A stretch of DNA of 64,000 bases from CBDCMJ01 sp965224325 (GCA_965224325.1 CBDCYT010000001.1:186001-250000); one strand, 5' to 3'; positions 53,654-62,264 are shown, counted from the first letter of the stretch. Made by a program: numbers and translations. The notes: generated by a model from the letters alone, not told the origin.

Positions 53654-53690
53654 ACAAATGTTTGATGGTGCAACCCATTTGTAGAATATA
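53654..53690 (-). promoter_or_regulatory. gltB promoter region with 7-bp inverted repeat
   Basis: ACAAATG (53654-53660) and CATTTGT (53676-53682) form a perfect inverted repeat 15 bases apart. Overlapping its upstream side, the minus strand has TGATATATT (extended -10, TATATT at 53690-53685). The repeat would lie at about +1 to +30, fitting a repressor site. The remainder of 53546-53916 is an AT-richer leader with no gene. Confidence 0.45.
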
Positions 53691-53916
53691 TCACAAAGTA
53701 GCAAAGCCAAAAAGTCCACCCCCAAGATAGAGTTCTTGTGAGCGCCCATTTTGGCTGCCCGAAGCTAGCGTGGCTGACCGGCTTTTGCGCCGGATGCGGT
53801 ATTATAACCCGCTTTTCCTCCCTTGAGTAGTCCCCATGTTTCGAGGTGCCGTTTAGGTTGGGTGGATGATCGCCAGGAGAAGACGCAGGCACCGGCGGGG
53901 GTATTGGGAGGAGAGC

Positions 53917-54153
53917 ATGCTTATTACCAGCTTCCAACTCGGACATTTCCCTGGTGGGCAGATACACGAATTCATCAACGTCATCGACACTGTGCGCTTC
54001 AACGATTTGCCTGGGATACCGAGCAGGCTGTTACCGGCCTTCACTCCCAAGTGGCGCAATACACTCTTGGAGGTGGCTCCCCCAGGGAGATTGATCGAGG
54101 TATTGAGACATTCCGCTGATGTTAAATATGACTCGGAATGGACCCGATTATAA
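53917..54153 (+). CDS. Hypothetical protein
   Basis: 78 residues from ATG 53917, with a good GGGAGGAG ribosome-binding site 5 bases upstream; the frame runs open to 53866 but the added stretch is Arg-rich and lacks a signal. Starts MLITSFQLGHFPGGQIHEFI. No family recognised, no membrane segment. It begins the accessory patch next to the repeats and the GIY-YIG gene. Confidence 0.5.
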   Translation: MLITSFQLGHFPGGQIHEFINVIDTVRFNDLPGIPSRLLPAFTPKWRNTLLEVAPPGRLIEVLRHSADVKYDSEWTRL

Positions 54154-54171
54154 TTGAACCGCACGCGTGGG

Positions 54172-54191
54172 GGTTCCGTTTGCTTGTAGGG
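54172..54191 (+). repeat. Patch repeat, copy 1
   Basis: GGTTCCGTTTGCTTGTAGGG, in front of the GIY-YIG gene. It matches the 20-base head of the 70-bp palindromic element further on. Copy 2 (54848-54867) is inverted and lies just after the same gene; the CACGCG next to the outer end is shared by both. Confidence 0.85.
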
Positions 54192-54239
54192 CATGGACAT
54201 AGTGCAGGATAAAGCCGACCAAACTAATAGGAGGCGGAA

Positions 54240-54842
54240 ATGAACCACGAGGAACGCATGGCAAGGGCTGATGTGAATGGAAACTCGGAGTTCTTCTTTT
54301 CCTACGTGTTGCAGTTTGACGATGGGACATTCTATGCCGGCCACACGAATGCCCCTGCCGCGCGGTGGACGGAACATGCGGCAGGTCAGTCCGAAGCTAC
54401 TGCTGACAAAGGGAAGTTCCGTGTACGCATGGCAATGCCATTCGGGACACGAAAAGAGGCTCAATACAACGAGGAGCGCATGCAGGCCGCCCTCAAGTCA
54501 GGCGCTGACCGCCTAGTGGCCCTCATACAGGTGTTTGACCAGTTGATCAACGTGGTGCGCCCACAAAAGACGTTTTCGGAGTTGCAGAGAGAGGAGCAGG
54601 AATACGAGTCGGAAATGCAGACGGTTTTTCACCACTCTTATGCCCTGACCTTCAATCTTGGACCGCGACCAGCGACTGCCTGCGGGTACAATGGCCTTTC
54701 GTTTTACTCTACCCAGGACTGGGGCCACCTACAAAAGATGGGGCGCGACGAAGATTGCACCGGCAACATCTATGGCCGCAGGGCGTGCCGAGCATGCCTG
54801 GAGCACGCGCCCGCTGACCAAGCAGATATGCCTGCGAAGTGA
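54240..54842 (+). CDS. GIY-YIG nuclease-domain protein
   Basis: 200 residues from ATG 54240, with TAGGAGG upstream. Residues 15-90 follow the GIY-YIG pattern: FFFSYVLQFDDGTFYAGHTN, RWTEHAAGQ, and Glu in EAQYNEERMQAALK. The YVLQ and YAGHT strands replace the classical GIY and YIG. The C-terminal half holds Cys residues near its end (CTGN, CRACLE) and may be a separate zinc-binding part. It is enclosed by inverted copies of the patch repeat, as in a mobile cassette. Role (homing, repair or defence) is unknown. Confidence 0.65.
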   Translation: MNHEERMARADVNGNSEFFFSYVLQFDDGTFYAGHTNAPAARWTEHAAGQSEATADKGKFRVRMAMPFGTRKEAQYNEERMQAALKSGADRLVALIQVFDQLINVVRPQKTFSELQREEQEYESEMQTVFHHSYALTFNLGPRPATACGYNGLSFYSTQDWGHLQKMGRDEDCTGNIYGRRACRACLEHAPADQADMPAK

Positions 54843-54847
54843 CCAAA

Positions 54848-54867
54848 CCCTATAAGCAAACGGAACC
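54848..54867 (-). repeat. Patch repeat, copy 2 (inverted)
   Basis: On the minus strand GGTTCCGTTTGCTTATAGGG, 5 bases after the GIY-YIG stop. 19 of 20 bases match copy 1 and it points back toward it. Confidence 0.85.
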
Positions 54868-54938
54868 CGCGTGGGCGACTGAAACCGCCGATATGGAACG
54901 CTGTAGTCCTAGCCCTCTGCTTCCAAATCTCGGCGGAG

Positions 54939-55256
54939 ATGCTTCTGTTTATGGAATCCATGGGGCAGACCGGATACGAGGAGAAGATCAAAAGATGGAC
55001 GAATAGGAAGGTCCGGGAGCACGGGATGCCCTTCGGTATAGACGGGGCCGAAGACCGCGTGTTCGATACCATCAGGCAATTGCTGCGTGACGGAGGGAAC
55101 TGTTACGTCGCTGGCGCAGACGGAGTCATTGAGTTCATAGCCTTTGGTGAGTGCTATAGGGCGGTCGCTGGGGTTCCGTTTGCTTCTAGGGTGCGGCCTA
55201 TGGTGCCAGAGGAACCCTATCCTCTAAAATCAAACGGGACCCCGAGGAGAGAATGA
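54939..55256 (+). CDS. Hypothetical protein, C-terminus coded by the repeat
   Basis: 105 residues: MLLFMESMGQTGYEEKIKRW up to YRAVAGVPFASRVRPMVPEE. An ATG at 54951 is an alternative start; neither has a good ribosome-binding site. The last 28 residues are coded by the 70-bp palindromic element (55172-55241), so the natural end may have been upstream. The stop overlaps the lipoprotein ATG (ATGA). No family recognised. Confidence 0.4.
   Translation: MLLFMESMGQTGYEEKIKRWTNRKVREHGMPFGIDGAEDRVFDTIRQLLRDGGNCYVAGADGVIEFIAFGECYRAVAGVPFASRVRPMVPEEPYPLKSNGTPRRE
55172..55241 (+). repeat. 70-bp palindromic element, copy 3
   Basis: From GGTTCCGTTTG (55172-55182) to CAAACGGGACC (55231-55241): an imperfect palindrome that can fold into a long hairpin. 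It matches copy 4 in reverse over 70 positions with seven differences, including the central CGGCCTATGGTGCCAGAGGA. It sits 11 bases before the lipoprotein gene. Confidence 0.9.
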
Positions 55257-55579
55257 TACGATTCTGGACCAAACCGTTGATAGCGGTAGCCTTCGTTTTG
55301 CTGGCGGTGGCTTGTACGGGCTCATCCCCGGTCGTGATCCGGGTAACCGAGACCATACCTGCCGGCTCTTCGGTCTCGTGGGACACTTCGGCTTTCAACG
55401 AGTGCCAGTATCACTTCTCCGTTAAGCAAACCGGCCTTTTGGGGGAAGTGCACATAGAGTTTCAAGGAGAGCGGTACGTCGAGAAAGACGGTACATTCTT
55501 CGGGGACTCTTTCGTGTTGAGCAACGGGCATAGCCTGAGTTCCGACAAGGTAGTGGCCCTTCTGCTCCGGTGCCGGTAA
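55253..55579 (+). CDS. Small lipoprotein
   Basis: 108 residues, ATG 55253 with GAGGAGAGA just upstream. Signal peptide MIRFWTKPLIAVAFVLLAVA ending in the lipobox LAVAC, so Cys21 should be lipidated and the protein anchored outside the membrane. The remaining 87 residues are beta-rich by pattern (VVIRVTETIPAGSSVSWDTS) with two further Cys. No family recognised. It lies precisely between two inverted palindromic elements. Confidence 0.7.
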   Translation: MIRFWTKPLIAVAFVLLAVACTGSSPVVIRVTETIPAGSSVSWDTSAFNECQYHFSVKQTGLLGEVHIEFQGERYVEKDGTFFGDSFVLSNGHSLSSDKVVALLLRCR

Positions 55580-55602
55580 CCTAAACTACGCCCAGGACAC
55601 CG

Positions 55603-55672
55603 GGTTCCGTTTGCTTCTTGAGGCTGGGGTTCCTCTGGCACCATAGGCCGTACCCTAGAAGCAAACGGAACC
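55603..55672 (-). repeat. 70-bp palindromic element, copy 4 (inverted)
   Basis: GGTTCCGTTTGCTTCT at 55603 and AGAAGCAAACGGAACC ending at 55672 are the two arms of one palindrome; the reverse strand equals copy 3 at 63 of 70 positions. 23 bases after the lipoprotein stop. The stretch 55673-55944 has no convincing gene; an open frame there begins with a signal-peptide-like SSFVLLVAIS and may be a lipoprotein remnant. Confidence 0.9.
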
Positions 55673-55944
55673 GACGCTGGTGTTCTTCGTTCGTCCTGTT
55701 AGTGGCCATCTCTTTGGACAACAGAACTGGAGCCGGGGATTCTCCCCCAAGCGGGAACGAAGCCGGGCAGGGCGTTAGTATTACAACGACTGTTCTTGGA
55801 ACGACACAAAGGGTGGACCAACCGACTCAGTCTTCAACGGGGGATCGTCGCCTCGCATTTTCCTATTGGAATTGGGGGTATGCTGGGTCTCAGCGAACCG
55901 GGGAATTAAACCGGGCAGGGCGGCTGGCCACCCTTCCGGCACTA

Positions 55945-57686
55945 TTACGAAGGGGCGACCTGCACTGTAATAATATCTATGTCGTGGTATTTATGGTGCT
56001 GGACCGAAGACGCGTAATGGCGCAAGAGGCGGAAGGAGATCTCGCGCTCGTCCTGTATCTCAGGCTGTTCGTTCAAATAGGCCAGCCTGTCCTCCAGATT
56101 CCCACCCTCAGTTGTCACTACAAATTCCATCTCAATGACGGCATCCGCGCGACGGGCAGCAACTATGAGGCGTTTCCCGGCATATTCTTCCGGCTCCTCA
56201 TCCTGCGACAGCAAGCTCGACAGAGTTTCCTCCCCGGCTGACCTGAGCCGGTTTATTGATGCCTCATTCCAGCCGACGCTTGTAGCGAATCCCTGGAGGA
56301 AGGAGTCAATTCTGGGCAACGACGAAAGGTTCATCGCCACATTCAAACGGCTGCGACGTCTGGAAGTGAACTCCATCAGCAGAGTGAGCAAAATTACGCA
56401 GACGGAACCGGTTGTCATGCCGTTGCTGAGCAGAGTCCCCAGAGTTCCAGTCAACAGATCGGGCAGAATCACCTGGTTCTGAAAACCTATGCCTATCCAG
56501 AGAGACACTCCTATCACCGCGGCTTTTCGCCCGTCTACTCCGTCACTGAAAACGGTCCTCATCCCCTGCACAAAGAGGAGCGACAACATAAATATCATGT
56601 ACGCCACCAAGACAGGGCGCGGAGTGGCGACAACCAGGGCTATCAGCTTTGGAGAGAACGCTACCGCTATCAGAATCAGGCCCCATAGATTCCCATGCGG
56701 CGCGCTGCGACACCGGTGAGCATTACCCGCGCGGAATTGGCCGCTCCTATCATATTGGGAAGCGTGCCCAGGGCGGCGGCCAGAAGATTGGTCAATACCA
56801 GCAGGTGGTGCGCCCCCTGGACTACGCGGAAGTCAGTGGCCCGGGGCCTGCGCCAGGCCACCTTCTGAATCACGACGGTGTCGCTGATCGAATTGATCGT
56901 GGTTGCCATGTTTACTATTACGAATCCCGGCAAAAGCCCCCAGAAGGTCGCGCCAAAGCTGAGGTCGAATCCAGGCCAGGTATAACTGGGAAAACCAATC
57001 CAGGAAGCTTCCATAACGTGCTGCCAGTCGTATGCGCCGAACGGGGCCGCCATTACGCACCCAACCACGATCGCGACGACCGGGGCCCATTGCTGCCACT
57101 TGGGCGACGCGAACAGCCTCAGCACCATCAGGATGAACAGGGTCGTTCCTGCAAGGATGGGCGCCGCCACCGGGGGAGCGCCTTCCGGCAAATCAGAAAG
57201 CCTGCTGAGCACGACGGTTATTATCGTCGAGGCCAGCAACATGAGGACCGTTCCGGCAACCAACGGGCTGATGACACGCCGCAGCCAAGAGAGCCGGAAG
57301 ATGAACGCAAACTGTATCAACGACGAGGCGACAATCAGGCTCGACAGCAACGCCGGGCCGCCAGCCAACAGCGCTGAGATACAGATGGCGATAAAGGCGG
57401 ATGCGGAAACTACGCTTAAGGAATATCCCGACCCGAATCTCCAGAACCGAAAGGTCTGCAGGATACCGCCTAATCCGCAGACCACCAGGGCCGAAAAGAA
57501 TATCCAAGACAGATAACCCTGAGATTGTCCGCCCGCCACAGCGATGATCGACGCCGTGGCAGCCATTGCCGCCATGCGGGTCATGACACTCTGGAATCCA
57601 TGGACCACAGATGCCAGATGGCCTGGCCGCTCATCCGGTTGGTAGAGGATGTTTTCGTTTACCTGCGCCACGTTTACCTGCGCCAC
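55945..57686 (-). pseudogene. NCS2-family (uracil-xanthine) permease, frameshifted
   Basis: Two frames add up to one NCS2 permease. The first part (57686-56676) has NILYQPDERPGHLASVVHGF and about eight membrane segments up to AANSARVMLTGVAARRMGIY. The second continues GGLILIAVAFSPKLIALVVA, starting inside GGGGCC at about 56683. One missing G in a G-run explains it, and reading back one base would restore the protein. A C-terminal soluble part of about 110 residues (RIDSFLQGFATSVGWNEASI, INRLRSAGEETLSSLL) is not usual for NCS2. The start lies in a 15-bp tandem duplication (57656-57685). Decay, base-call error, or -1 frameshifting are possible. The IS701 element lies just upstream. Confidence 0.8.
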
Positions 57687-57728
57687 TCGGATTACTGGTT
57701 TGCCGTCATGCTGGTCTTATTAGACTAG

Positions 57729-58879
57729 TAATTCAACGACGGTTCAAGGAGGGATGTCCGGGGATGCACGAAGTGCGGCTCGACGCCTTGCATGGGAACG
57801 TCTTGCCCGCTCGTTGCATTCTTGGGTGTGTTCCAGCCACCGCAGCAGCTCAGCCGGCCCGGACCGTTCCCGGGGCAGCATCTCCCGCACCACCCGGTAG
57901 ACCTGCGGCCTCGTGATCCCGGGCATCTTTTTCCCCCAAGCCTGTTGCAGGCTCAGCAGAAAAGCTCCACCAAGCAGACACAGTGCCACGTGGTGATGCC
58001 AGCCCGGCCAAGTGCGGGTCTCGTACTCGTCCAGCCCCATGTCGCTCTTCTCCGTCTCGAACTCCGTTTCTATACGCCACCGGGAGCCTCCCACGTATGC
58101 CAGGGTCTCCAACGGGGTATCCTCCGGAGCATTAGACAGGTAGTAGCGGGGTTCGCTGCCGTCCAGGTTCCGGCGGTAAATGGCCCAGTGGATCTCGCCG
58201 GGCTTCCGCCTGCTGGTTGGACGCACCCTCTGAGCGCTGAACCGGTAGCTGCGGGAGCCCTGGCTTCCCTCGGCCACCGTAATCTCCCGCCAGGCCTCTC
58301 CTCCGGGACCCCCGCCGCCTCACACCGGTCTTTGTCCAAGGTCCAGCTCTCCGGCAGATAAAGCCGGTTGTCCACCAGGGCCCGTCCCAACGGGCTGACA
58401 TAAGCCAAGAACATCCCAGCCTGGCAGTTGGCCACCTTGCCCAGTCTTCCGCAGTACTGACGGCCCACTCCCACCGACTTCCTGCCCTGCTTGGGGAAGT
58501 CGCTGCCGTCCAGCACCCATACCGCCTCCGGATGCTCCAGCCTGGGCCCCAAGTACTCCTGGAGGCGCCCTATGACCACGTGATCGTCCCAGGGCGATTC
58601 GGCGAGAAACCGCTGCATCACCCTGGCTGACGCCGGAACCGTATTGCACCCTCCGACAGATTCTCAGCGTTGCGCCGCTCCCCTGAGCAGGGCCTGGAGA
58701 TAATGGCGGCTGTGGTCCCGCGTCTCCCTCCGGCCAAACAGCGGAGCGAAGTAAGAGTGAAAATCCTGAAAAGCCTCGTACATCTGCTCAAAATCCGCCG
58801 CATCCATTCCACCCTCCCAACAGCCCGTGCCCTCCCCAACTAGCCGATCATACTAGTCATACTAACCGTCGTTGTAATA
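57729..58879. mobile_element. Decayed IS701-like element
   Basis: About 1.15 kb with imperfect terminal inverted repeats (TAATTCAACGACGGTT at 57729-57744; complement of TATTACAACGACGGTT at 58864-58879). CTAG (57725-57728) and TTAG (58880-58883) flank the ends, one mismatch from a 4-bp target duplication. The transposase is broken, so it cannot move on its own. It sits 43 bases upstream of the permease start and may have removed its promoter. Confidence 0.7.
57744..58807 (-). pseudogene. IS701-family transposase, frameshifted and internally deleted
   Basis: The gene must change frame at least three times. It begins MDAADFEQMYEAFQDFHSYF (ATG 58807). It then shifts near 58670 and again near 58640 to VMQRFLAESPWDDHVVIGRL with the first catalytic Asp in AVWVLDGSDFPKQGRKSVGV. 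It shifts near 58300 to REITVAEGSQGSRSYRFSAQ and ends with SRWRIETEFETEKSDMGLDE (last catalytic Glu). Between DRCEAAGVPEE and the REITV part about 90 residues of the normal protein, including the second Asp, are missing. Confidence 0.8.
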
Positions 58880-58883
58880 TTAG

Positions 58884-59207
58884 GCGGGGGCTAGGCAATC
58901 CTGGCAATCATCCACCCAGTCTAAACGGCACCTGTTTCGAACCTGGTTCACATGTCTCGAATGCCTTACCGGCAAACGAACCCTTTCTGACGTCAAGCTT
59001 CCTGAGTCCGCCGCGCCAAGCCAAACCTTGATAGGGCCATCAAAGTCATGCCGGAAAGGCCGTCCCGGGAGACTGCCCGCCATCCCACCACGAATTAACT
59101 CAGTCGGCCACCTAGGCGAATGGCCGGACGTCTTCATTACCAGGCCGCCCCAGGCAGGAGCGATGCCTCGCGTCCAAAGCAGGATTGCATTGGGCCAATC
59201 GAACCGG
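58884..59207. other. Intergenic stretch, nothing recognised
   Basis: About 320 bases between the IS701 element and the end of the lipoprotein gene. Open frames on the plus strand are short and unlike any family. No repeat or RNA seen. Confidence 0.45.
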
Positions 59208-60383
59208 TTAGGGAGCAGTTTCAAGTATCTTCGAATCAGTTATCCCGGACCCTACACTCGCCGGCACTTGGGTTTCGGACCCGTAGATCAAGTTGGATAC
59301 GAACTTCCCGACGAGCGACGCCGGGGCCTCCAGCCGCAAAGTTAAACGGGACTCGTCCCGGCTCACCTCGAGCCGGTCCAATAGCTCCGTTGCCTCCAGA
59401 CCGCCCATCAATTCGCTTGCCAGCAGTCCCTCTAGGAACTCGCCGGCGATCATTGCCGACTCTTCGGTCCCGAAGTCCAAGTTCATCCTCAAGACCATAA
59501 TCTGACCGTTCTGAGCCAAACTTAGCGCAAGAAGGTCCAAATCCTGCCAAGGGCCCAGGCCGGCAGGCAAGTTATCCAGGCTTCCCTCTAATGAGGGACC
59601 ATCACCGGGGCCGGGGGACAGCCCCAGCATGCTGATATCCGGGACATCCCAACCTACCCGGAACAGTCCTGACCCTACATCGTTGAACGCGTCCACCAAC
59701 GGCCCTGACCACCGGTCGCGGCCGCCATCCTGGACGTCGATCACATCTTGCACCGCGTTAGTGGTTCCCAGGACCACAATGTCCCCGTTCAGGAAAGCCA
59801 TGGAGAACGCCGGAGCCGGCGCATCTCCCTGATCGTCGGAGCGATAGACCCGCCGGGCTGTGTAGTCCGACGTGCCGAAGCCATGGAGGCGTCGACCTTT
59901 GTAGTCCGACGTGCCCATGGTCTGGCCACTGAGGTTTTCCACCGCGGCGACCGTGGCCGTCTCATCCAATATTGCCTTGATAATCACCCCCGCATGGGGC
60001 GCTTGCGGGGCAGAACCTTCCGGGAAGTCAGAGACGACGGTCAAGAAAGAATCAGAGAAAGCATCGCTAAAAATAACCAGTTGTGAAATCTTACGAACAT
60101 CGATTCCTGTTTCTCTGTGGACTTCATCCAACCATTTCCCTGGCAACCATTTCCCTGGCTCTCCAGCTCCATCCCCATCACTTGAGACGGAATCGATGAT
60201 CGCAGCCAGGCCCCCACTGGCCAGAATCGCCGCCACATTTACTTCAAGCGCCAGAGTCGCCCCTTCCGGGACCAGCGCGCCCGGGTTGGTCTCCTTGCCA
60301 TTTGCGCAGGATGCCGTCAGCATGCCGATGGCCAAAATCGCGATGAAGAACACGAAAATCCCCTTCTTGCACAACAGACGCAT
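59208..60383 (-). CDS. Secreted lipoprotein with DUF3352-like start
   Basis: 391 residues from ATG 60383, with AAGGAGAGG upstream (a GTG at 60398 is the alternative). Signal peptide with hydrophobic FVFFIAILAIGMLTA and lipobox LTASC, so it is an outer-face lipoprotein. The next part (ALVPEGATLALEVNVAAILA) resembles DUF3352-type proteins. Two direct duplications shape the protein: 15 bp (60130-60159) gives GKWLPGKWL, and 16 bp at 59861 and 59900 give two GTSDY units. Function is unknown. Confidence 0.7.
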   Translation of the reverse strand: MRLLCKKGIFVFFIAILAIGMLTASCANGKETNPGALVPEGATLALEVNVAAILASGGLAAIIDSVSSDGDGAGEPGKWLPGKWLDEVHRETGIDVRKISQLVIFSDAFSDSFLTVVSDFPEGSAPQAPHAGVIIKAILDETATVAAVENLSGQTMGTSDYKGRRLHGFGTSDYTARRVYRSDDQGDAPAPAFSMAFLNGDIVVLGTTNAVQDVIDVQDGGRDRWSGPLVDAFNDVGSGLFRVGWDVPDISMLGLSPGPGDGPSLEGSLDNLPAGLGPWQDLDLLALSLAQNGQIMVLRMNLDFGTEESAMIAGEFLEGLLASELMGGLEATELLDRLEVSRDESRLTLRLEAPASLVGKFVSNLIYGSETQVPASVGSGITDSKILETAP

Positions 60384-60585
60384 CGCCCTCTCCTTCACCG
60401 GCCTGTTTCTGTTGACCGCCCTTTGTGGGCAAGCCTATACTTCCTTTATAGAGTCCATCTTTACAGAATCCATGTCAGAGCCAACTACGGTCAAGGGCAA
60501 TTTGGGCTGGCTTGATCAAGTTGGAGGCATGGCAGCCTGAATTCGACCGGCAAGGGCAGTTTGGTCAACTTGGGAGCGTGACAAC

Positions 60586-60930
60586 CTGGATTCAACCGAA
60601 TTAGCGCAGCTAGTGGTGGAAGTGGCGTCGGATAAGCTGGCCGCCGATATTGTGCTGCTTGACCTGCGGGGTGTTGCGCCCTTCGCCGACTATTTCGTAA
60701 TCATGTCTGCCGATTCATCGCGCCAGATCGAAGCCCTGGAGCGAGACATCAGCCAAGCCCTCAAGGAAGAGAAGGTAAAGAGATTCCAACGGGAAGGGAT
60801 CAATTCTTCGGGTTGGGTGTTGTTAGACTTCAGCGATGTCATCGTACACATCTTCGGACCTGAAGAGCGCGAGTTCTACGGGCTTGAGCGGCTGTGGGCT
60901 CAGGCGCCCCAAGTTGTCCGGGTTCTTTAG
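60586..60930 (+). CDS. rsfS: Ribosomal silencing factor RsfS, probable CTG start
   Basis: 114 residues from CTG 60586, 105 or so from the first canonical start (GTG 60613). RsfS binds L14 and blocks joining of the subunits in starvation. The core reads VASDKLAADIVLLDLRGVAP, DYFVIMSADSSRQIEALERD, and INSSGWVLLDFSDVIVHIFG. The family's first helix, here DSTELAQLVVEV, begins before the GTG; GGGAG at 60572-60576 lies 9 bases before the CTG, so CTG is preferred. Upstream are degenerate copies of a 50-base repeat (60487-60600). Converges with ndk. Confidence 0.88.
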   Translation: MDSTELAQLVVEVASDKLAADIVLLDLRGVAPFADYFVIMSADSSRQIEALERDISQALKEEKVKRFQREGINSSGWVLLDFSDVIVHIFGPEEREFYGLERLWAQAPQVVRVL

Positions 60931-60933
60931 ACG

Positions 60934-61389
60934 TTAGACGTTCTCGCCTATCCAGGGATCGTTGCTGCGGGTATAGCTCAAAATCTCGGCCTCGTCGAAG
61001 AACAACCCTATCTCTCTCTCCGCCGACCCCACGCTGTCGGACCCGTGCACCAAATTCCTGCCAATATCCAGGCCTAAATCGCCCCGGATGGTCCCTGGGG
61101 CGGCGGTGGCCGGCTGGGTTTCCCCCATGGTCTTGCGCACCACCTCCACGACGTTTTCGGCCTCCCAGACCATGGCCGCCAGCGGGGCCGAGGTTATAAA
61201 GTCCACCAATCCGCGGAAGAAGGGCCGGTCCACGTGCTCTCCGTAGTGGCGCGCAGCCAAGGCCTCGTCCACCTGCATCAGCTTCATGGCCACTATCTTC
61301 AACCCCCGGCGTTCCAAGCGGGAGATTATCTCCCCGACAAGGCCCCGTTGAACCCCGTCGGGCTTGACCAGCACCAAAGTCCGTTCCAT
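60934..61389 (-). CDS. ndk: Nucleoside diphosphate kinase
   Basis: 151 residues. Transfers the terminal phosphate between nucleotides. MERTLVLVKPDGVQRGLVGE and the phospho-histidine motif NLVHGSDSVGSAEREIGLFF are intact. ATG 61389. It ends 3 bases from the end of rsfS on the other strand. 170 bases separate it from tsaB. Confidence 0.96.
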   Translation of the reverse strand: MERTLVLVKPDGVQRGLVGEIISRLERRGLKIVAMKLMQVDEALAARHYGEHVDRPFFRGLVDFITSAPLAAMVWEAENVVEVVRKTMGETQPATAAPGTIRGDLGLDIGRNLVHGSDSVGSAEREIGLFFDEAEILSYTRSNDPWIGENV

Positions 61390-61559
61390 ATCCTCCGTCC
61401 GGTTGCCCAGGCCAAAATTACCGTTACGACCTGGTTAATCCACGCAAGAACCACAGCGCAAAAACCCCTGGCTTTACCGGGCTCGGAATGGGCAGACTGG
61501 AATCACTCCCACCCGCGGCCAGTCCAGTGTACGGCAGTGTCAAGGGCTAAAGCGGCTGC

Positions 61560-62264
61560 TTAGGAACGCTGCGGTTTCCGGTCCCGCTGCTTTGGCCCGC
61601 CGATGCTGGGCATGCGAAGGTAGGTGGGCTGCAAAGCAGCCAAGTCCGAAACGTCACCCTCTTCCAGTCGCTGCCATCCTAGCTCGCTAAGGGCCCATAG
61701 CCGCCAAGACGGCCGCGGCGTCATCACCACACCGCCGGCGCCCAGACGCTCCCGAATCAGTACGCCCCAGTTTATCACGCCCTCTCCGCAAAACAGGACT
61801 TCCCCTTGGATTGCGTCCACCAAGTCTGCCGCCGGGCATATCATGTCTTCTCGAGTTCGTTGACCATCCGGCCCGAAAAGGGCGGAGGCCACCTCGCTCC
61901 TTCCGGCATCCAATATCGCGCACACCGCTACACCCGAATTCAGATAGGGATAAGCTTCCAGGTCCAGGGTGCCTACGCCAACTAAGGGTATGCCAGCGGT
62001 TAGGGCCAATCCTTTAGCCACGCTCAGTCCCACCCTTAGCGCGCTGAACCCGCCCGGCCCCAGGGCGACAGTCACGCCTCTTAAGTCGTTCACAGCCAAG
62101 TTTTGGCTCTCCAGAATCAGGGACACCGCCGGCATCAGCTCAGCGGTGTGGTTTTGCGTCGAATACCAAGAGTGGCTGAACAATATCCGCCCTGTGCCGT
62201 TGCGGGATGCACCGTATAGGGCAACTCCGGCGTAGCGCGTTGACGTGTCCACGGCGAGAAGCAC
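61560..62264 (-). CDS. tsaB: tRNA threonylcarbamoyladenosine protein TsaB
   Basis: 234 residues from GTG 62264, which shares one base with the tsaE stop (TAGTG). The frame is open further, but LLAVDTSTRYAGVALYG is the family start. Next is SHSWYSTQNHTAELMPAVSL, then VALGPGGFSALRVGLSVAKG. TsaB is the inactive paralogue that scaffolds TsaD and TsaE in making t6A37 of tRNA. tsaD is not in the window. Confidence 0.92.
   Translation of the reverse strand: MLLAVDTSTRYAGVALYGASRNGTGRILFSHSWYSTQNHTAELMPAVSLILESQNLAVNDLRGVTVALGPGGFSALRVGLSVAKGLALTAGIPLVGVGTLDLEAYPYLNSGVAVCAILDAGRSEVASALFGPDGQRTREDMICPAADLVDAIQGEVLFCGEGVINWGVLIRERLGAGGVVMTPRPSWRLWALSELGWQRLEEGDVSDLAALQPTYLRMPSIGGPKQRDRKPQRS

Noticed and set aside
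54160..55672. Integron attC sites
   Set aside because: The ends of the palindromes (GGTTCCG.., ..CGGAACC) do not match the GTTRRRY/RYYYAAC core boxes, and there is no integrase in view.
55618..56241. Plus-strand open frame of 207 codons
   Set aside because: Starts inside the palindromic element and runs antisense through the end of the permease. Only its first part has a signal-peptide-like stretch, which may be a remnant.
58070..58839. Several separate hypothetical genes upstream of the permease
   Set aside because: They are fragments of one IS701-family transposase in different frames.
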